Source: CAWBOY01 sp963790585 (GTDB lineage: Bacteria > Planctomycetota > Planctomycetia > Gemmatales > Gemmataceae). From it: a stretch of DNA of 64,000 nt. The stretch lies in contig CAWBOY010000004.1 in the NCBI GenBank assembly GCA_963790585.1, positions 310,001 to 374,000 of the forward strand, in the 5' to 3' direction. The translations under genes and the position numbers were made by a program. Shown here piece by piece: positions 37,235 to 46,158 of the stretch (positions within the stretch are counted from its first letter, which is position 1; every line of letters starts with the position of its first letter). Under the pieces are notes generated by a model, which ran no database searches, had not been told where the DNA came from, and was given only the letters and a program-made list of their open reading frames with translations.

Positions 37235-38212
37235 TCAGATCGGCACGCTTACATGAGCCACCAGGTCAGCGACCATCTGTTCCACGACGCCCGTGTCCGA
37301 GCCGAGGCCGCGCGTCTGAATGCGATGTGCGAGGACGGCGGGGGCCAGCGCTTTGATGTCATCGGGCACGACGTAGGTTCGCCCTTCAATCAGCGCGAGG
37401 GCTTGTGCCGCCCGATAAAAACCGAGCGCGGCTCGCGTGCTGGCGCCAAGGCGAATCTCTGTGCTCATGCGCGTCGCGGCGATGATGTCCAGGAGGTAAT
37501 CGCCGAGGCTGGCCTCGAAGCGAATCTGCCGCGTCGCATGTTGCAACGACAACACTTCAGCAGTGGACAGGATCGGCTGCATCTGATCGACCGGCTCGCC
37601 GGCGCGATGGCCTGTAAGAATTCGGCGCTCGGCGACGCGGTCCGGATAGCCCAGGCGCACGCGGATCAAAAAGCGATCAAGCTGGCTCTCCGGCAGCGGA
37701 TAGGTCCCCTCGAACTCATAAGGATTTTGCGTCGCCAACACCAGGAACGGCGCGCCAAGAGGCCGCGTCTGGCCGTCGAGCGATACCTGACGATCGCTCA
37801 TCGCCTCCAGCAACGCACTTTGCGTGCGCGGCGTGGCGCGGTTGATCTCATCGGCGAGAATGATATTAGCGAATACCGGCCCAGGCTGGAAAACAAACTG
37901 GCCGGTCGCTTGATGCAAGATGCTGGTACCCAGCAGGTCGCTCGGAAGCAAGTCGGGCGTGAACTGAATGCGATGAAACGTACAGGTAAGGCTCTTGGCG
38001 AGCGCTTTGGCAAGGAGCGTCTTGCCCACGCCGGGAACGTCTTCGATAAGCAGATGGCCCTCGGCCAAAAGCGCTATAAGGGCCAATCGGATGGCATCCG
38101 GCTTGCCGAGAACGACGCTGGCTACATTGGTTCGCAGCCGGTCGAGCAGATCGACGGGCGAAGACGTCACGGAGTCGATGGTGTGATCGCTCCGGGAAAG
38201 ATGCGCGGTCAT
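37235..38212 (-). CDS. MoxR-family AAA+ ATPase
   Basis: Cytoplasmic AAA+ chaperone-like ATPase of 325 aa. Walker A is EDVPGVGKTLLAKALA (near 57), Walker B IILADEINRATPRTQSALLEA (near 117), sensor 1 VLATQNPYEFEGTYPLPESQ (near 160) and the Arg-containing QLDRFLIRV. MoxR ATPases act with VWA/DUF58 proteins; the DUF58 gene follows downstream. The start ATG 38212 is 10 bp after the stop of the preceding small zinc-site gene, indicating an operon. Confidence 0.94.
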   Translation of the reverse strand: MTAHLSRSDHTIDSVTSSPVDLLDRLRTNVASVVLGKPDAIRLALIALLAEGHLLIEDVPGVGKTLLAKALAKSLTCTFHRIQFTPDLLPSDLLGTSILHQATGQFVFQPGPVFANIILADEINRATPRTQSALLEAMSDRQVSLDGQTRPLGAPFLVLATQNPYEFEGTYPLPESQLDRFLIRVRLGYPDRVAERRILTGHRAGEPVDQMQPILSTAEVLSLQHATRQIRFEASLGDYLLDIIAATRMSTEIRLGASTRAALGFYRAAQALALIEGRTYVVPDDIKALAPAVLAHRIQTRGLGSDTGVVEQMVADLVAHVSVPI

Positions 38213-38222
38213 TGCCGATCCT

Positions 38223-38637
38223 TCAGCTGTTGCTGTCGCGGCCGATATTCAAGAAGTCGGCGCTCGACTTGAAGATCCGCCGTCGTCGTTCCTTCGATTG
38301 CGTCGGCTCTTGCTCCAAAAGCTGGAGATCGGCGAGATTGGCCTGGCAATAGGGACAAGCAACGGTCTCCAAATGAAATTGGACGTAGTCCTGGCGCTCG
38401 TCTTCCAACACCTTGAGAAGGTAACTTCCAAGCTGTTCGCGCGTTGGGCAGGTCAGCCGTTCACGCCGCCAGATGGCTCCGAGCGAATGCTCACCGCGAT
38501 CGCGCTCCTGCATCGTCAGAGCGAGCTGGCGACGCAAAGGTTCGGAGGCGCAGCGCCTGCTCGACCTGCGCCGTTTCGACCTCGGTCAAAGCGTCGTCGA
38601 GATACGCATGCAGTCGTTCGCGCGTGATCTCAATCAT
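38223..38637 (-). CDS. Small anti-sigma-like zinc-site protein, one frameshift
   Basis: Reconstructed protein of about 138 aa first in the moxR-DUF58 operon. From ATG 38637 it reads MIEITRERLHAYLDDAL and TEVETAQVEQALR; after a one-base frameshift near 38545 it continues ASEPLRRQLALTMQERD. The second half has GAIWRRERLTCPTREQLGSY and FHLETVACPYCQANLADL. The Hx5CxxC arrangement recalls the zinc motif of anti-sigma factors (Hx3CxxC), and the gene start resembles that of zinc-finger anti-sigma regulators, but no sigma factor gene is adjacent. I recognise it only as a planctomycete-type conserved protein; the function is a guess. Confidence 0.7.
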
Positions 38638-38731
38638 GCCCGTCCAGAGTTCGGGTCTGGGAATTCGTCGCAGGGTTTATTCAACGAATCACGGGGCGGG
38701 GCGTCAATGGACCGGAGGTATTCTGTCTTCA

Positions 38732-38840
38732 CGAGCCGGGAGCGTCAGCGACCGGAGGTCTTCACGAGCCGGGAGCGTTAGCGACCGGAGAGCATTACAC
38801 TCGCTCAGACTTTCTCCGGTCGCTGACGCTCTCGGCTCGC
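38732..38840. repeat. Palindrome (family B, copy B3) with tandem left arm
   Basis: Two tandem left arms CGAGCCGGGAGCGTCAGCGA and CGAGCCGGGAGCGTTAGCGA (33 bp apart) and one right arm TCGCTGACGCTCTCGGCTCG. The spacer 38638-38945 contains nothing else that I recognise. Confidence 0.88.
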
Positions 38841-38945
38841 CGAAATGCATCGCTGCTTGCCGCATTATCTGCCTAACATAGAACAACGGTGCCGGACCGC
38901 TTTTGCCCACTTCACAAGCCATGAATTCACCCAGGAGATTACCCC

Positions 38946-39812
38946 ATGATGAAAGAGGATCTGCTCAGCCTGGTGCCCAACCTGAGCGTCTCGCGCCGTG
39001 AGTTCGTCGTCACGTCTTTGGCCGCGGGTTTCGCCCTCGCGGTCCAGCCGGTGTCCGCGGACACGATTTCGACCGACTCGACGGGGCTGGAAGCCGGCGA
39101 AGTGAAGATACCGGTGGAAAAGGGCGAGATTCCGGCCTATCGAGCCATGCCGGCCAAGGGCGGGCCGTTTCCGGTCGTGCTCGTCGTGCAGGAAATCTTC
39201 GGCGTCCACGAGCATATCAAGGACATCTGCCGCCGTTTCGCGAAACTCGGCTACATGGCCATCGCCACGGAAATGTACGCCCGCGAAGGCGATGTCAGCA
39301 AGATGACCGATATTCAAGAGATCATTTCCAAGGTCGTCTCAAAGGTTCCCGATAAGCAGGTCATGTCCGATCTCGACGCCACCGTTGCCTGGGCCAAGAA
39401 GAGCGGCAAAGGCGACACGTCCAAGCTCGCGATCACAGGCTTTTGCTGGGGCGGTCGCATCGTGTGGCTCTATGCCGCCCATAACAAGGACCTCAAAGCC
39501 GGCGCCGCCTGGTATGGTCGGCTCGTCGGCGCGCCGGACGATCTCCATCCCAAGAACCCAATCGATCTTGTCAAAGAGCTTCACGCGCCCGTCCTGGGCC
39601 TCTACGGCGGCGCGGACATGGGCATTCCAAATAAGACGGTAGAAGATATGACTGCGGCTCTCAAGGAAGCGAAGAAGCCGAGCGAGATCATCCTCTATCC
39701 GGATACGCCGCACGGCTTCAACGCCGACTATCGCCCGAGCTATCGCAAGGACAAAGCCGAGGATGCCTGGAAGCGCTTGCTAGAGTGGTTCAAAAAGAAC
39801 GGCGTGGCGTGA
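38946..39812 (+). CDS. Dienelactone hydrolase family protein, Tat signal
   Basis: Alpha/beta-hydrolase of the dienelactone hydrolase (carboxymethylenebutenolidase) family, 288 aa. SRREFVVTSLAAGFALAV is a twin-arginine signal starting near residue 16, so the enzyme is probably exported. The nucleophile is Cys in ITGFCWGGRIVWLY (near 174), typical of DLH; the acid lies near GLYGGADMGIP and the His in PDTPHGFNADY (near 258). Start at ATG 38946, preceded by CAGGAGATTACCCC. Isolated gene between palindrome B3 and repeat H; no aromatic-degradation cluster around it, so the substrate is open. Confidence 0.92.
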   Translation: MMKEDLLSLVPNLSVSRREFVVTSLAAGFALAVQPVSADTISTDSTGLEAGEVKIPVEKGEIPAYRAMPAKGGPFPVVLVVQEIFGVHEHIKDICRRFAKLGYMAIATEMYAREGDVSKMTDIQEIISKVVSKVPDKQVMSDLDATVAWAKKSGKGDTSKLAITGFCWGGRIVWLYAAHNKDLKAGAAWYGRLVGAPDDLHPKNPIDLVKELHAPVLGLYGGADMGIPNKTVEDMTAALKEAKKPSEIILYPDTPHGFNADYRPSYRKDKAEDAWKRLLEWFKKNGVA

Positions 39813-39923
39813 AACGAAGGTATTGCTGTTCCCTCTCCCCCTTTGGGCGACGGAAAGACAATAGGAACCCGGCTCTGTCTCACCAGCTCGCCCGGAGGTG
39901 GACACTTTTGATTGCGCCTCTGC

Positions 39924-40264
39924 TAAGGCGCAATCAAAAGTGCTTCTCTGCTAAATTACGGACTTGCGGCGTAACGCCGTCCAAGCCCTCCAATGTTCCG
40001 CGCGGAACATTGCGTGCCGACCGTCGCGCCAAAAATACACATTGCCTTGGCGCGACGGTCGGATAACACAACCAGTTGACAGCGTTGATGTTGCGCTGCG
40101 GCCCGGACCGTCGCGCAAGATTCGCGTGTGGCACCCCCCGCCGCCGGTCCATCTCATTCTTTCCGAACCCTCATAATGGATTGCATTGCGCCAGACACAC
40201 ACAGAACTCCCGCGGACAGTCCGCCTGAATCCGTTTGGAAACGGCCAAACTCAGATCGAGCCAA
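39924..40264 (+). repeat. Dispersed structured repeat (family H), copy 2
   Basis: 341-bp copy colinear with 26423-26764 and in the same orientation. It keeps the leading hairpin (39960-39988), the 20-bp palindrome (39992-40011), the motif GACCGTCGCGCCAA at 40019, inverted at 40047-40060 and again (GACCGTCGCGCAA) at 40106, and a TTGACA box at 40076-40081. Just before it, 39902-39941 forms an extra hairpin (ACTTTTGATTGCG.../CGCAATCAAAAGT). The whole spacer 39813-40271 is non-coding. Confidence 0.9.
39992..40011. promoter_or_regulatory. 20-bp perfect palindrome, parS-like
   Basis: AATGTTCCGCGCGGAACATT, identical to 26490-26509. Confidence 0.6.
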
Positions 40265-40271
40265 AGCAACC

Positions 40272-41766
40272 TCACTCCGCGCACCACCCCGTTCCGCCGG
40301 CTCGATCTTCGAGCGTTACCTTCAATTGCGCGAGCCTTAGCCGGATCTGGTCGGCCAGGGCGAAATTCTTCGCCTTTCGCGCCTCCGCCCGCATGTCAAT
40401 CAATAGTTGCATAAGCCCGTTAACTAATTGGTCGTTACCCGCTTTGGCAGTCGGCGCTGCCTGCCAAAATAATCCAAGCAGTTGACTCAATTCGCGCAGA
40501 ACGATGACCCCAGTCTCTAACTCCGCTTTGGCCGCCGCGTCTTTGGTAGTCTCTTCGAGGTTCTTCACGTCCGCGAAACGGTTCAGCAGAGTCAGCAGCT
40601 CGTATAACACACCAACCGCGCCGCCGGTGTTGAAGTCATCCGACATGCGTTCGAGGAACTGGTCGCGCAGCCCCGAGACGCCGGTCAGAAACTCCGAGGG
40701 ACTGGAACCGATCGCCAAGGGCGCTAACGTCGTCGGTGCCTTCAACGTGAAAAAGTCAGACCCAGTAATGCGCGCATAGCGCTCGAAAAAGCGATAAAAC
40801 CCTTCGAGGCTCCGCTTTGTCTCATTTAGCCGGTCCTCGCTATACTCGATCGGGCTGCGGTAATGGGTGCTAAGCAACAGGAAACGAACCGTTTCCGGGC
40901 TATGCTTTTGCAGCAGGTCGGCGATGTTGACGACGTTGCCGACCGACCCCGCCATTTTGGCCGAGCCCATCTTCAACAAGCCGTTGTGCATCCAAAAGCG
41001 AGCGAACGGCTGATCGTTATACGACTCGGATTGAGCAAGTTCGTTTTCATGGTGCGGGAACTGCAGATCGAGGCCGCCGCCGTGGATGTCGAGCGTTTTT
41101 CCGAGATATTTCACGCTCATCGCCGAGCATTCGATGTGCCAGCCCGGTCGGCCCGGGCCCCACGGACTCTCCCAGGCCGGCTCACCCGGCTTGGATCCTT
41201 TCCACATGGCAAAGTCGCCAGGATTGCGCTTGCGCTCGCTCACCTCGATCCGCGCCCGGCCTCCATCTCCTCAGGATCGCGGTTGCACAATTTGCCATAA
41301 TCCGGATCTTTTGTGACGTCAAAATAGACGTCGCCGCCGGCGGCGTAGGCGTAGCCCTTGGCGATGAGGCCCTTCATGATCTCAATCATTTCCCCGATAT
41401 GCTCGGTCGCCTTCGGCATGAGGTCGATGCCAGTCACATTAAGGCGCTTCAGGCACTCGACATAATCCGCGGTCATGCGCTCGGCGAGATCCTTGACCGT
41501 CGTGTTCAGCTGCGCGCGCGGACGATGAGCTTATCATCGACGTCCGTGATGTTGACCACCCAGGTCACTTGGAAGCCAAGATAGGTCAGATAGCGCTTTA
41601 CCGTGTCGAAAATGATCGGGCCGACCATGTGGCCGATGTGGCTGGGTTTGTAAACCGTCGGACCGCAGACATACATTCCGACCGGGGCCGGCGGTTGTTT
41701 GTGAAACTCCTCTTTTTGGCGGCTGAGCGTATTGTAAACGCGCAAGGGCATGGTCATCCTCGACAA
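40272..41766 (-). CDS. cysS: Cysteinyl-tRNA synthetase, two frameshifts
   Basis: Class I aminoacyl-tRNA synthetase charging tRNA-Cys, about 498 aa. The N-terminal MYVCGPTVYKPSHIGHMVG holds the first zinc Cys and the HIGH motif; GWHIECSAMS and FPHHENELAQSE hold the other zinc ligands. The KMSKS loop reads KMAGSVGN, lacking the second Lys. Frame breaks near 41515 (after LIVRA, continuing QLNTTVKDLAERM) and near 41257 (after EEMEAG, continuing ARIEVSERKRN) split it into three open segments that together cover the family without gaps. It lies 3 bp after ispF, so an ispF-cysS operon. The single-base breaks in an essential gene suggest sequence errors. Confidence 0.93.
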
Positions 41767-41769
41767 TGG

Positions 41770-42267
41770 TTACGAGCTGGGGGCGACTTGGGGCGGGATG
41801 GTCTCGATAAGCGCCACGGCCTGACAACCGATCGCCTCCGACCGGCCGATATGGCCAACTTTTTCGCCGGTTTTGGCCTTCACATTGACGGCATCGACGG
41901 GAACCTCGAGTAGGGCCGCCAGGTTCTCACGAATTCGGCCCTTGATCGCCCCGAGTCTGGGCTCCTGAGCGAACACGATCACATCGACATTGACCACGCG
42001 CCAACGAATTTGTTTTAGGCGCACGATCGTCTCTATCAGAAACCTGGCCGAATTCGCATCTTTATGGGCGGCGTCGGTATCTGGATACGCATCGCCGATG
42101 TCACCAAGGCCCGCGGCCCCGAGCAAGGCATCGGTGACGGCGTGCAACACGACGTCGGCATCGCTGTGGCCGACCAGCCCGCGCGGATGCTCCACGCGAA
42201 CGCCGCCAAGTATCAGCGGTCGGCCTTCGGCCAAACGATGGGTATCGTGCCCGATCCCGACGCGCAT
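41770..42267 (-). CDS. ispF: 2-C-methyl-D-erythritol 2,4-cyclodiphosphate synthase
   Basis: Enzyme of the MEP isoprenoid pathway, 165 aa, forming the cyclic diphosphate from CDP-methylerythritol 2-phosphate. The start MRVGIGHDTHRLAEGRPL at 42267 fits the family (GxGxDxHr), as do the zinc ligands in GVRVEHPRGLVGHSDADV, the LLGAAGLGDIGDAYPDTD segment and KAKTGEKVGHIGRSEAI near the end. An open frame reaches 42432 but has no family similarity there. It ends 3 bp before cysS, suggesting co-transcription. Confidence 0.95.
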   Translation of the reverse strand: MRVGIGHDTHRLAEGRPLILGGVRVEHPRGLVGHSDADVVLHAVTDALLGAAGLGDIGDAYPDTDAAHKDANSARFLIETIVRLKQIRWRVVNVDVIVFAQEPRLGAIKGRIRENLAALLEVPVDAVNVKAKTGEKVGHIGRSEAIGCQAVALIETIPPQVAPSS

Positions 42268-42428
42268 ATCAACAGCCTCGCACAGGGAAGAACCCGAGCG
42301 TGATTGTAGCGTGCAGGCGTCTCGAAGGGCAACGTGAAGAAGGGAGCGTCCCGAAGGATCGGAAACAATTCGGTGAGATGATGGTCCATCACGGAGGGCA
42401 GAGGCCCTCCGCGCGAACGGAGTCGATT

Positions 42429-42722
42429 TCAAGCCTTCGCGGCAGGAGCCTTGGCAGGATTCAGCTTGGCGTGGAGGGCGCGGGCCAGCTGCGACTTCTT
42501 GCGTGCCGCGAGATTCGGATGGACGACACGACGGGCCGCGGCCTTATCGAGGATCTTAGCGGCTTCGTTGTAGGCCTTTTTGATCTCTTCGATCGGCGCT
42601 TCCTTCAAAGCGACGTCAAAGTCCTTGAGCTGGACCTTAATATCTTTCTTCGACGAGCGATTATAGAGCTTGCGCTTGAGGCTCTTGCGAACGTTCTTTT
42701 TGGCACTGCGAGTATGCGGCAT
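42429..42722 (-). CDS. rpsT: 30S ribosomal protein S20
   Basis: Small ribosomal subunit protein binding 16S rRNA, 97 aa. MPHTRSAKKNVRKSLKRKLY is the standard N-terminus, followed by the basic helical IKKAYNEAAKILDKAAARRV and HPNLAARKKSQLARAL segments and an Ala-rich tail. ATG 42722 is chosen, preceded by GAGAGGATCG. Single gene; the spacer to ispF is about 160 bp. Confidence 0.96.
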   Translation of the reverse strand: MPHTRSAKKNVRKSLKRKLYNRSSKKDIKVQLKDFDVALKEAPIEEIKKAYNEAAKILDKAAARRVVHPNLAARKKSQLARALHAKLNPAKAPAAKA

Positions 42723-42894
42723 CGATCCTCTCCGAGACAACACGAAAACTCAGCAAGTGCATATTGTAGGCACAAACTCACGATCTTACAAGACGCGGCG
42801 GCGCGAAAAGCACCAAGGGGGCGGCATCAAGTTCTCCACGGGCATTCCTGATACAATGTGAGAGGACGTCTACAAGTGCAAAGCGGGGCAATGT

Positions 42895-43170
42895 ATGGAA
42901 TACCTGCATCAAGAGCTGCACCTGGAAAGCGGCGACGTTGTCGAGGTTTCGCTCGACCACCCAGCAAACGTCATGCTCCTGGATAAAACCAACTTCCAGT
43001 TGTATTTCGATAGAAAGCCATTTCGATGTATCGGCGGCTACGTGCGACATAGCCCCTATCGCATCACATGTCCTTCCTCCGGAGCATGGTATGTAGTCGT
43101 GGACCTCGGCGGGGGACCAGGACACGTTCGCGCTTCGGTTGCGGTGTTGCCGAGTAAGGCGATTGCATGA
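42895..43170 (+). CDS. DUF1883 domain protein
   Basis: Small protein of 91 aa matching the DUF1883 pattern: HQELHLESGDVVEVSLDHPA, then NVMLLDKTNFQLY, SPYRITCPSSGAWYVVVDLG and the closing VRASVAVL. It is all-beta in appearance with no signal peptide. DUF1883 occurs alone or joined to TIR domains in some bacteria; here it stands alone, with a small membrane protein gene starting 14 bp downstream. Function unknown. Confidence 0.85.
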   Translation: MEYLHQELHLESGDVVEVSLDHPANVMLLDKTNFQLYFDRKPFRCIGGYVRHSPYRITCPSSGAWYVVVDLGGGPGHVRASVAVLPSKAIA

Positions 43171-43184
43171 CAACGGAGTAATCA

Positions 43185-43577
43185 ATGCCCTCGCGCAGGA
43201 ATAATGAGCCGTCGCCGGCAGTGCCCATCATTCGCTTGGCTCCGCTGGGAGAACTTAACGTTTACATGGTGATGGAGGAGGAACTCGAAGCTATCGGGCG
43301 GGGCTCTCCTGGTTCCATTTTCCTCAATTTCGCTCTCGCTTTATTGCCTCTTTCCGCATCCTTTCTGATGACCTTGCTCGTTACGTCGATCAACTCGATC
43401 GGAATGCTGATTTTTTTCGTGAGCGCGTTCATTATCTGCCTGATCGCCGGAATACTCTGCGCTGTTCTAGCTTGGAGGTATCACGCCAGCGTTGCCCAGG
43501 TGGTCGAGAAGATCAAAAACCGCATGCCTCCGCCTCCGCCGATAAATCAAGAAACTGCTCCACCCATAAACGACTAA
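43185..43577 (+). CDS. Small two-TM membrane protein
   Basis: 130 aa. After a polar N-terminus come two hydrophobic helices (about 45-65, FALALLPLSASFLMTLLV; and 70-100, MLIFFVSAFIICLIAGIL) and a Pro-rich cytoplasm-like tail (NRMPPPPPINQE). It lies 14 bp downstream of the DUF1883 gene and may be its membrane partner. No family recognised. The last 4 bp overlap the convergent tatD stop. Confidence 0.65.
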   Translation: MPSRRNNEPSPAVPIIRLAPLGELNVYMVMEEELEAIGRGSPGSIFLNFALALLPLSASFLMTLLVTSINSIGMLIFFVSAFIICLIAGILCAVLAWRYHASVAQVVEKIKNRMPPPPPINQETAPPIND

Positions 43578-44353
43578 CCGACACCAAACAACGCCCGCGC
43601 ATTCCCCGTCGTCTTCTCCGCCATCTCTTCCACACTCACCCCTACCAAGCCCGCCAAACACGCCGCCGTGTACCGAACATTCGCCGGCTCGTTCTTTTTG
43701 CCGCGGACCGGAACGGGGGCCAAATACGGTGCATCAGTTTCCACCAAGAGCCGATCGAGCGGCAGCGTCGCGGCCACGGCTCGCAGGTCGGCCGCGTTTT
43801 TGTACGTCAGCATTCCCGCAAACGACAAATAGAGCCCCATCGCCAGGCATTCCCGCGCCATCGTTGCATCGCCGCAGAAGGAGTGCATCACCGCGCGAAT
43901 CGGACCATGCTTGGCGTAGTCGTCGCGCAACATACGCAAGACGTCGGCATCCGCTTCGCGGCAATGGATGACAACTGGCTTGCCCGTGTTTCGGCCCAGT
44001 TGGAGATGCCGCGCAAAGTAGTCTTCTTGGATCGCAAAAGGCGTATAATCGCGATAGCGATCCAGCCCTGTTTCGCCGATGGCGACGACATGCGGATCGA
44101 CGGCCAAGGCCGCAACGGCGTCCCAATCCTCGGACGCTGCCTGCGCGGCCGAGTTCGGATGAATCCCAACCGCGGCGGACAGCATCGGATGCGCCTGAGC
44201 CAAAGCGAGATTGGCCCGCGAGGAAGCGGCTGTTGTGGCAATCGTAATGACGCGCACGACGCCCGCGCGGCGAGCATTTTCCAGGATGGTAGGGATTTCC
44301 GAGGCGAATTGATCGTCGTCGAGATGGGCGTGCGTATCGATGAGCGGGGCCAT
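43574..44353 (-). CDS. tatD: TatD-family metal-dependent hydrolase
   Basis: TatD-type DNase/amidohydrolase-fold protein of 259 aa. Metal ligands appear in order: IDTHAHLDDDQF (HxH), IGETGLDRYRD (Glu), PVVIHCREADADVL (His), AVMHSFCGDATMA (His) and VETDAPYLAPVPVRG (Asp). ATG 44353 is used; an upstream TTG at 44368 would add five residues. It lies 33 bp downstream of nuoN on the same strand and may be co-transcribed with the operon tail. Confidence 0.94.
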   Translation of the reverse strand: MAPLIDTHAHLDDDQFASEIPTILENARRAGVVRVITIATTAASSRANLALAQAHPMLSAAVGIHPNSAAQAASEDWDAVAALAVDPHVVAIGETGLDRYRDYTPFAIQEDYFARHLQLGRNTGKPVVIHCREADADVLRMLRDDYAKHGPIRAVMHSFCGDATMARECLAMGLYLSFAGMLTYKNAADLRAVAATLPLDRLLVETDAPYLAPVPVRGKKNEPANVRYTAACLAGLVGVSVEEMAEKTTGNARALFGVG

Positions 44354-44386
44354 AGGCGAAGCTTGCAAAGGTCCTTGGTTGCGGCC

Positions 44387-46054
44387 TCACTCCGCGCCGA
44401 TCTTGGGCGGCAGGGCTGCTCGGGGAGCGGGCGGTGTCAGATCACTGGAGACAAACCGCTCCACACCGCGATCGCTCTCTATCAGCAGCGGATTCATGAA
44501 TATGCCAAGGGCCAGCGTTGCCAACGCGGCGAGGCTTACGAATGTGATGGCGCGCGGCAACTCCACATACGCTGTAGGCTCGGTGCCCTCAACATCTTCA
44601 ACGCGCGTTTCGACGATCATGACGCGCATGACCTTGAGATAATAAACCGCGCTCAAGACTGTGTTGAGCGCGAGGAAAGCGATCATTGTCATCGCCGTAT
44701 AAGAAAGCACCATTTCGCCGCTGTCGCCGTAGCTCAGCGTCGCATGGAACAAGGCGGTGAAGAGCGTAAACTTGGCCGCGAAGCCGACGAGCGGTGGAAT
44801 GCCGAGCAGACTCAAAAGAAAGAAGCAGAACGCGATCACCATCCAAGGGGAACGCCGCACCAGCCCACGAAAGGCGGACAGGTCCTCTGATTTCGTCTCA
44901 TTCCGCAAGAACGCCACCACTGCGAAGGCGCCCAGGTTCATGAACAAATAAGCGGACAGATAAAAGAGGACCGCGGAGACCCCTTCCTTGGTCATGACGG
45001 CAAGTCCCATCATCATGTAGCCGGCATGGGCGATCGTGGAGTAGGCGAGTAGGCGCTTGAGGTTCGTCTGTCGAAAGGCCGCCAAGTTGCCAAACGTGGC
45101 GGTCAGAATGGCGAAGAAAGCCAGCACTGGCGCCACATGACGAATCACAGCTAAGCCATCGCGCGGCCTGATGCTAATCTCTGGATCGAGCCCCGCGAGA
45201 GTGAGGACGAACCGGGCCAACAGGGCCAATGCCGCACCCTTGGACGCGACCGACAGAAAGCCCGCCACTTCCGCGGAAGCCCCCTCGAACACATCGGGGC
45301 ACCAGAAATGAAACGGCACGGCAGAAAGCTTGAACGCAACGCCGACCAGGATGAAAACACTGCCCAGGACGAGTATGGGATCCGGCGCTGTGCTGTTTTT
45401 GACCGCATAAACGATCTGCATCGCCAGTTCGGGGACGTAAGCCGTCCCGTATTTGCCGGCCAGGAGGCTGATTCCATATAGCATCACGCCGGAAGCGCCG
45501 CCGCCGTAGACGACGTATTTCAGTGCCGCCTCGCTGCTCTGGCGCCGGCCTTTCAGGTAACCGGCAAGAGCATAGCTCGGCAAACTGGCCATCTCGACGC
45601 CAATGTAAATCATCAGCAGATGCGTCGACGACGCCATCAGCGACATTCCGACGACAGCACCAAGAAGAAGCACATAGAAGTCACTCGAATCGTCGCGGTC
45701 AGGGATACCCGTGATCGTGGTGAGCCAAATGACCAGGGCGGTGAAGCTGTAGAGAAAGAGCCGCAGATAGACCGTGAGATGGTCGTAAACCAACATGCCG
45801 CCGAATAGATAGCTGGATGCCGCCACATTGGAATCGCTGTTATAAGGTCCGGCAAGTCCCATATTGCCGCGCCACTGTAGCAGGCTCACGACAAACGCCG
45901 CCAACACGCCGAGCAGCGCCACGCCGCTCAGGTGCATTTTGTCGAAGACCGTAAACAGCCGGATCAACAGTAACAGGACGATGACGCCACAGAGCACCAG
46001 CTCCGGCAGAAACGCCATGGAGTCCCGAGCGACATCTTTGAGGAGAAAATCCAT
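44387..46054 (-). CDS. nuoN: NADH-quinone oxidoreductase subunit N
   Basis: Antiporter-like proton-pumping membrane subunit of respiratory complex I, 555 aa with about 14 TM helices. Signature stretches are VVGMSLMASSTHLLMIYIGVE (conserved Glu in TM5), SAVPFHFWCPDVFEGASAEV (TM7/8 loop with Lys before it) and NLKRLLAYSTIAHAGYMMMG (conserved Lys). The C-terminal part is LGIPPLVGFAAKFTLF. Last gene of the nuoHJKLMN set. An A-family palindrome separates it from nuoM. Confidence 0.95.
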   Translation of the reverse strand: MDFLLKDVARDSMAFLPELVLCGVIVLLLLIRLFTVFDKMHLSGVALLGVLAAFVVSLLQWRGNMGLAGPYNSDSNVAASSYLFGGMLVYDHLTVYLRLFLYSFTALVIWLTTITGIPDRDDSSDFYVLLLGAVVGMSLMASSTHLLMIYIGVEMASLPSYALAGYLKGRRQSSEAALKYVVYGGGASGVMLYGISLLAGKYGTAYVPELAMQIVYAVKNSTAPDPILVLGSVFILVGVAFKLSAVPFHFWCPDVFEGASAEVAGFLSVASKGAALALLARFVLTLAGLDPEISIRPRDGLAVIRHVAPVLAFFAILTATFGNLAAFRQTNLKRLLAYSTIAHAGYMMMGLAVMTKEGVSAVLFYLSAYLFMNLGAFAVVAFLRNETKSEDLSAFRGLVRRSPWMVIAFCFFLLSLLGIPPLVGFAAKFTLFTALFHATLSYGDSGEMVLSYTAMTMIAFLALNTVLSAVYYLKVMRVMIVETRVEDVEGTEPTAYVELPRAITFVSLAALATLALGIFMNPLLIESDRGVERFVSSDLTPPAPRAALPPKIGAE

Positions 46055-46088
46055 AGGAGGCTCTGACCTGTTTATCTACAAGTGGACG

Positions 46089-46149
46089 ACCGAGCCTGAA
46101 GCGTAAGCGAAGGAATTAAGAGCCCCTTCGCTTACGCTTCAGGCTCGGT
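46089..46149. repeat. Palindrome (family A, copy A4) between nuoM and nuoN
   Basis: Arms ACCGAGCCTGAAGCGTAAGC and GCTTACGCTTCAGGCTCGGT with a short centre, bordered on the + strand side by TTTTGTTGT. It sits within the nuo operon gap. Confidence 0.92.
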
Positions 46150-46158
46150 TTTGTTGTA

